Source of the DNA: an uncultured Lachnospiraceae bacterium
GTDB taxonomy: Bacteria > Bacillota > Clostridia > Lachnospirales > Lachnospiraceae
DNA length: 64,000 nt
Assembly (NCBI GenBank): GCA_934294885.1
Contig: CAKRAK010000004.1
Location: 47,357-111,356 of the forward strand
Direction of reading: 5' to 3'
Shown here: positions 62,080 to 64,000 of the stretch, piece by piece
Layout: each line of letters begins with the position of its first letter
How positions within the stretch are numbered: position 1 is the first letter of the stretch
Translations under genes and position numbers: made by a program
Notes under the pieces: model-generated
What the model saw: the letters and a program-made list of their open reading frames with translations, nothing else
Told to the model about the DNA's origin: nothing
Databases searched by the model: none

Positions 62080-63063
62080 TCAATCGATAATATCATTCTG
62101 AAATCCGGACAAATGCTCATAAGGCAAAATCAAACGTCCCCGGTAAAGACCACAGCCATCATTGATTAAGTGATTGTTAATTGCCGCAAACATATTCACA
62201 TCCAAGGAGGACAAATCCAATTCCTGCAGTAAGCGGCAACGCTCATATGCTTCATCAAAAATCACACATTCTCCCTTAGGAATGGTTCTTCCTCTGGAAT
62301 CCTCCTGTTTTTTCTCATAGAACAAATGATTTGCCACACCAATCTCCGCAGTATCATCCATTTCCTTTGTCCGGAGCTGCATCTCCATGTAGCAACGGGC
62401 ACTATGGTCAAAAAATGTAATATGAAGAGATTGATAATCCCCCACATTTTCACAATGAATATAATCTCTGTAGTAAGGACGAACATCATCCTTTAGCAAG
62501 TCCGAACAACTAAGCTTCACACCATTGGCATGCTCTGCACTAAATCCCCGTTCCTCCAAAAATTTAGGAAGTACATTTGCAATGTGATACAGATATTTCT
62601 CCTCTTCCTGTTCCCTGTTCTCTCCGTTTTTCAGATGACACTTTGGCATGGAAATTACAATTCTGTAAGCGATCAGGTCACGAAAACAATTCAAACAGTC
62701 TTTTATCTCCGCTACTGAAGGATATGTCCCGTTTTTTTCGTAATAATCATATATATATTCCACAATATAACCGTTAAATTTTGCCTCGGCACGGATTAAG
62801 GACTTAATCCTCCCCTTAAAGGTGAAGGACAGATTTGAATATTCCTGAACCATATATTTGTAAAAATCCCGTATCTTCTGGGACTGCGCCGTCAAAAACT
62901 CGTTATGCTCTAAGATTCCCATAATCTGCAACAGATAATCGTAATGCATCAGGTCAATTTCATTCTGATGTTCCACTGCCGATATGCGTAAATCCTCTGT
63001 ATATCGTTTCAGTATTCTAAGAACCGTATGTCCCGAATACAGATAATCATTTAGTGTAACCAT
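62080..63063 (-). CDS. RelA/SpoT-domain protein (divergent nucleotidyltransferase)
   Basis: 327 residues from the ATG at 63063 (GGAGGAATAT). A central RelA_SpoT synthetase-like domain is seen: FTFKGRIKSLIRAEAKFNGY, DLIAYRIVIS (the DIAGxR-like motif), NVGDYQSLHITFF (GYxSLH-like) and MEMQLRTKEMDDTAEIGVAN (EIQIRT...AE). Helical N- and C-terminal regions have no HD hydrolase, TGS or ACT domain. It could make (p)ppGpp/(p)ppApp or, like toxSAS proteins, modify tRNA; no antitoxin is obvious. Motif drift (Tyr for Gly in the second motif) lowers certainty about activity. Confidence 0.75.
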   Translation of the reverse strand: MVTLNDYLYSGHTVLRILKRYTEDLRISAVEHQNEIDLMHYDYLLQIMGILEHNEFLTAQSQKIRDFYKYMVQEYSNLSFTFKGRIKSLIRAEAKFNGYIVEYIYDYYEKNGTYPSVAEIKDCLNCFRDLIAYRIVISMPKCHLKNGENREQEEEKYLYHIANVLPKFLEERGFSAEHANGVKLSCSDLLKDDVRPYYRDYIHCENVGDYQSLHITFFDHSARCYMEMQLRTKEMDDTAEIGVANHLFYEKKQEDSRGRTIPKGECVIFDEAYERCRLLQELDLSSLDVNMFAAINNHLINDGCGLYRGRLILPYEHLSGFQNDIID

Positions 63064-63246
63064 ATATTCCTCCAAAAATCATATCAGGGTCTGTCCTTAT
63101 CCGATGGATAAGCTTCAACACCAAAGCTACTCATCATTATAAAACATTCTTTCCAAATAATAAAATCATTTTTCCATAAAATTTAACTTCATTTAAGGTT
63201 TATATTGTACCCTCTAAACATAAAATCAAGAAGGGGATGATGCAAA

Positions 63247-63629
63247 ATGAATTCAAAATTTATAAAATTTGCAGCTTCATCGTTTATGGGATTTCTCATA
63301 GACTATATTTTATTTTGCAGTTTGTCATTGATTTTTCCCGAAAAAAAATATACATCCTGCTGGCAAATATCATCGCCCGCATTATCAGTGCAGCCTGCAA
63401 TTATATGGCAAACTGTCTCTTCGTATTTAAAGAAAAACAACGGCTATGGTCGGCACTGTCCTATTTTCTTCTTGCGGTATTTATCCTTTTTATGAACAAT
63501 ATTGTTCTTTTGATCTATTCCGGGATTCCGGGGTTATCCCTTTATATTGCAAAAATACTGACAGAGCTGACACTTTTTATTGCAAGCTACCTCATCCAGA
63601 AGAAATTTATTTTTAAAAAGAAATTTTAA
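63247..63629 (+). pseudogene. GtrA-family membrane protein, frameshifted
   Basis: Two overlapping frames together make one GtrA-like protein. The first starts at 63247 (GGGGATGATGC upstream; MNSKFIKFAASSFMGFLIDY) and reaches FPEKK. After a -1 shift the second frame continues ILLANIIARIISAACNYMAN, FVFKEKQRLWSALSYF and ends with ASYLIQKKFIFKKKF at 63629. The shift falls in an A8 run (63341-63348), which in frame is A-AAA-AAA. GtrA proteins have four spans, about 120-130 residues, and take part in polyprenyl-linked sugar flipping. It could be a mutation, a sequencing error or programmed shifting. Confidence 0.75.
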
Positions 63630-63670
63630 TTGTATTTAAAGTTTCGGGACTATGCTTTTACAGAACAGAG

Positions 63671-63795
63671 GATTGCGAAATGCCGGATAAATTATACAAG
63701 TTTGTGCAAAATTTAATGTTATATAAGCAGGTTCTTGTATATATTAAATTTGCACAAATCAATGTAGGTTACTGAGCGTTTCGCAATTGTCTATA
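63671..63795 (+). repeat. Dispersed palindromic element, internally deleted copy H
   Basis: About 125 bp. Ends GATTGCGAAATGCCGG and (minus strand) TATAGACAATTGCGAAACGC; the latter 20 bases are identical to the left end of copy B. Outer arms TTTGTGCAAAATTTAATGTT and the complement of TTTGTGCAAATTTAATATA remain, with AAGCAGGTTCTTGTA between. The apical hairpin is missing. It overlaps the last codon and stop of the adjoining hsdS. Confidence 0.8.
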
Positions 63796-64000
63796 CATCA
63801 TATAAATAAGAAAGGGGATTCATCTTCTGTTTCAAAGCTATTCTATCGGTTATTGCCTTATATGCTTTCACAATCTTTCTCTGCTTTTCAATATCTGGCA
63901 CTGGAAGCTCAACCATACAAAGTTCATTCCAATCGAAAATCTCTCTTACGCTTCCGTGTGACTTATATCTTGCATAGCGGTCAAATTCTGGTCGGCTGAA
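63791..64000 (-). CDS. hsdS: Type I restriction-modification specificity subunit, C-terminal end
   Basis: An open frame enters from the right window edge and runs 69 codons to a TAG at 63793-63791. It reads FSRPEFDRYARYKSHGSVRE, then IFDWNELCMVELPVPDIEKQ and RKIVKAYKAITDRIALKQKM. The pattern SxGSxREI...W...LPVPxxxxQ is that of HsdS target-recognition domains followed by the spacer helix. HsdS chooses the DNA sequence cut and methylated by the complex. hsdM/hsdR would lie beyond the window. The stop codon is part of element H's terminal sequence. Confidence 0.85.
   Translation of the reverse strand, partial: FSRPEFDRYARYKSHGSVREIFDWNELCMVELPVPDIEKQRKIVKAYKAITDRIALKQKMNPLSYLYDV

Noticed and set aside
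63787..63999. 70-codon plus-strand frame at the right end
   Set aside because: It lies antisense to the clear hsdS C-terminus, which has strong family motifs.
1..64000. CRISPR arrays
   Set aside because: No regularly spaced short direct repeats were found; the repeats seen are dispersed palindromes and one in-frame tandem duplication.
1..64000. Complete insertion sequences or prophage
   Set aside because: No transposase, integrase or phage structural gene is visible; the palindromic elements carry no coding capacity.

Overview
The window looks like chromosomal DNA of a low-GC, spore-forming Gram-positive anaerobe, most likely a Lachnospiraceae (Roseburia/Agathobacter/Eubacterium-like) gut clostridium. 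Supporting signs are SpoIIID, a CotS-family coat protein and a CotF-like coat protein, anaerobic-pathway cobalamin genes, a T-box-controlled threonyl-tRNA synthetase, archaeal-type ProRS, the DnaD/DnaI primosome pair, and many strong GGAGG ribosome-binding sites. Most of it is housekeeping DNA. Many genes sit on the minus strand, usually separated by clear intrinsic terminators. The genus is inference; no rRNA is present.

Layout: 1-4.9 kb is a minus-strand cobalamin (corrin ring) cluster: cbiD fused to a Cys-rich domain, cbiF/cobM, cbiG and a cobJ cut by the window start. 5-8.8 kb is an ECF sigma factor, membrane protein and ABC transporter operon. 9-10 kb holds mscL and a truncated plsY-like gene. 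10-12.2 kb is rpmG-secE-nusG-rplK-rplA. 12.4-17.5 kb on the plus strand has murC, a DnaA-box cluster, dnaD-dnaI and a PRPP synthetase. 17.6-29.6 kb has a class A PBP, an SbcC/SbcD-like pair, spoIIID, a phosphohexomutase, a PEGA lipoprotein, a CotS-like protein and CCA transferase. 29.9-38.2 kb has proS, a pseudouridine synthase, an atypical response regulator, murA, pyrB-pyrI and an atypical transcarbamylase. 38.3-44.2 kb has a MerR-like protein and uvrB-uvrA behind a LexA box. 44.4-50.6 kb has a membrane protein with LSPEEIAALF repeats, a BspA-like protein, tRNA-Lys, and a T-box with a small membrane gene and thrS. 50.7-58.5 kb has a CAP-domain secreted protein, two DUF4230 proteins, the TIGR03915/TIGR03916 DNA-metabolism pair and leuS. 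58.6-64 kb is more accessory: a ferritin-like coat protein, a DUF2828 (vWA) protein, a small XRE regulator, a RelA/SpoT-domain protein, a frameshifted GtrA gene and the C-terminus of a type I restriction specificity subunit.

The most unusual thing is a family of dispersed, intergenic, palindromic elements. At least eight copies or remnants occur. Full copies are about 215-235 bp, with terminal inverted repeats, an AT-rich outer stem containing TTTGTACAAAATTTAATA or TTTGTGCAAATTTAATA, and an apical hairpin CGGTACTTAAC...GTTTAGTACCG. A second structural class with the same apical hairpin but different stems lies just upstream of the thrS T-box. A separate repeated tract follows three unrelated terminators. 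I do not recognise either family from the literature.
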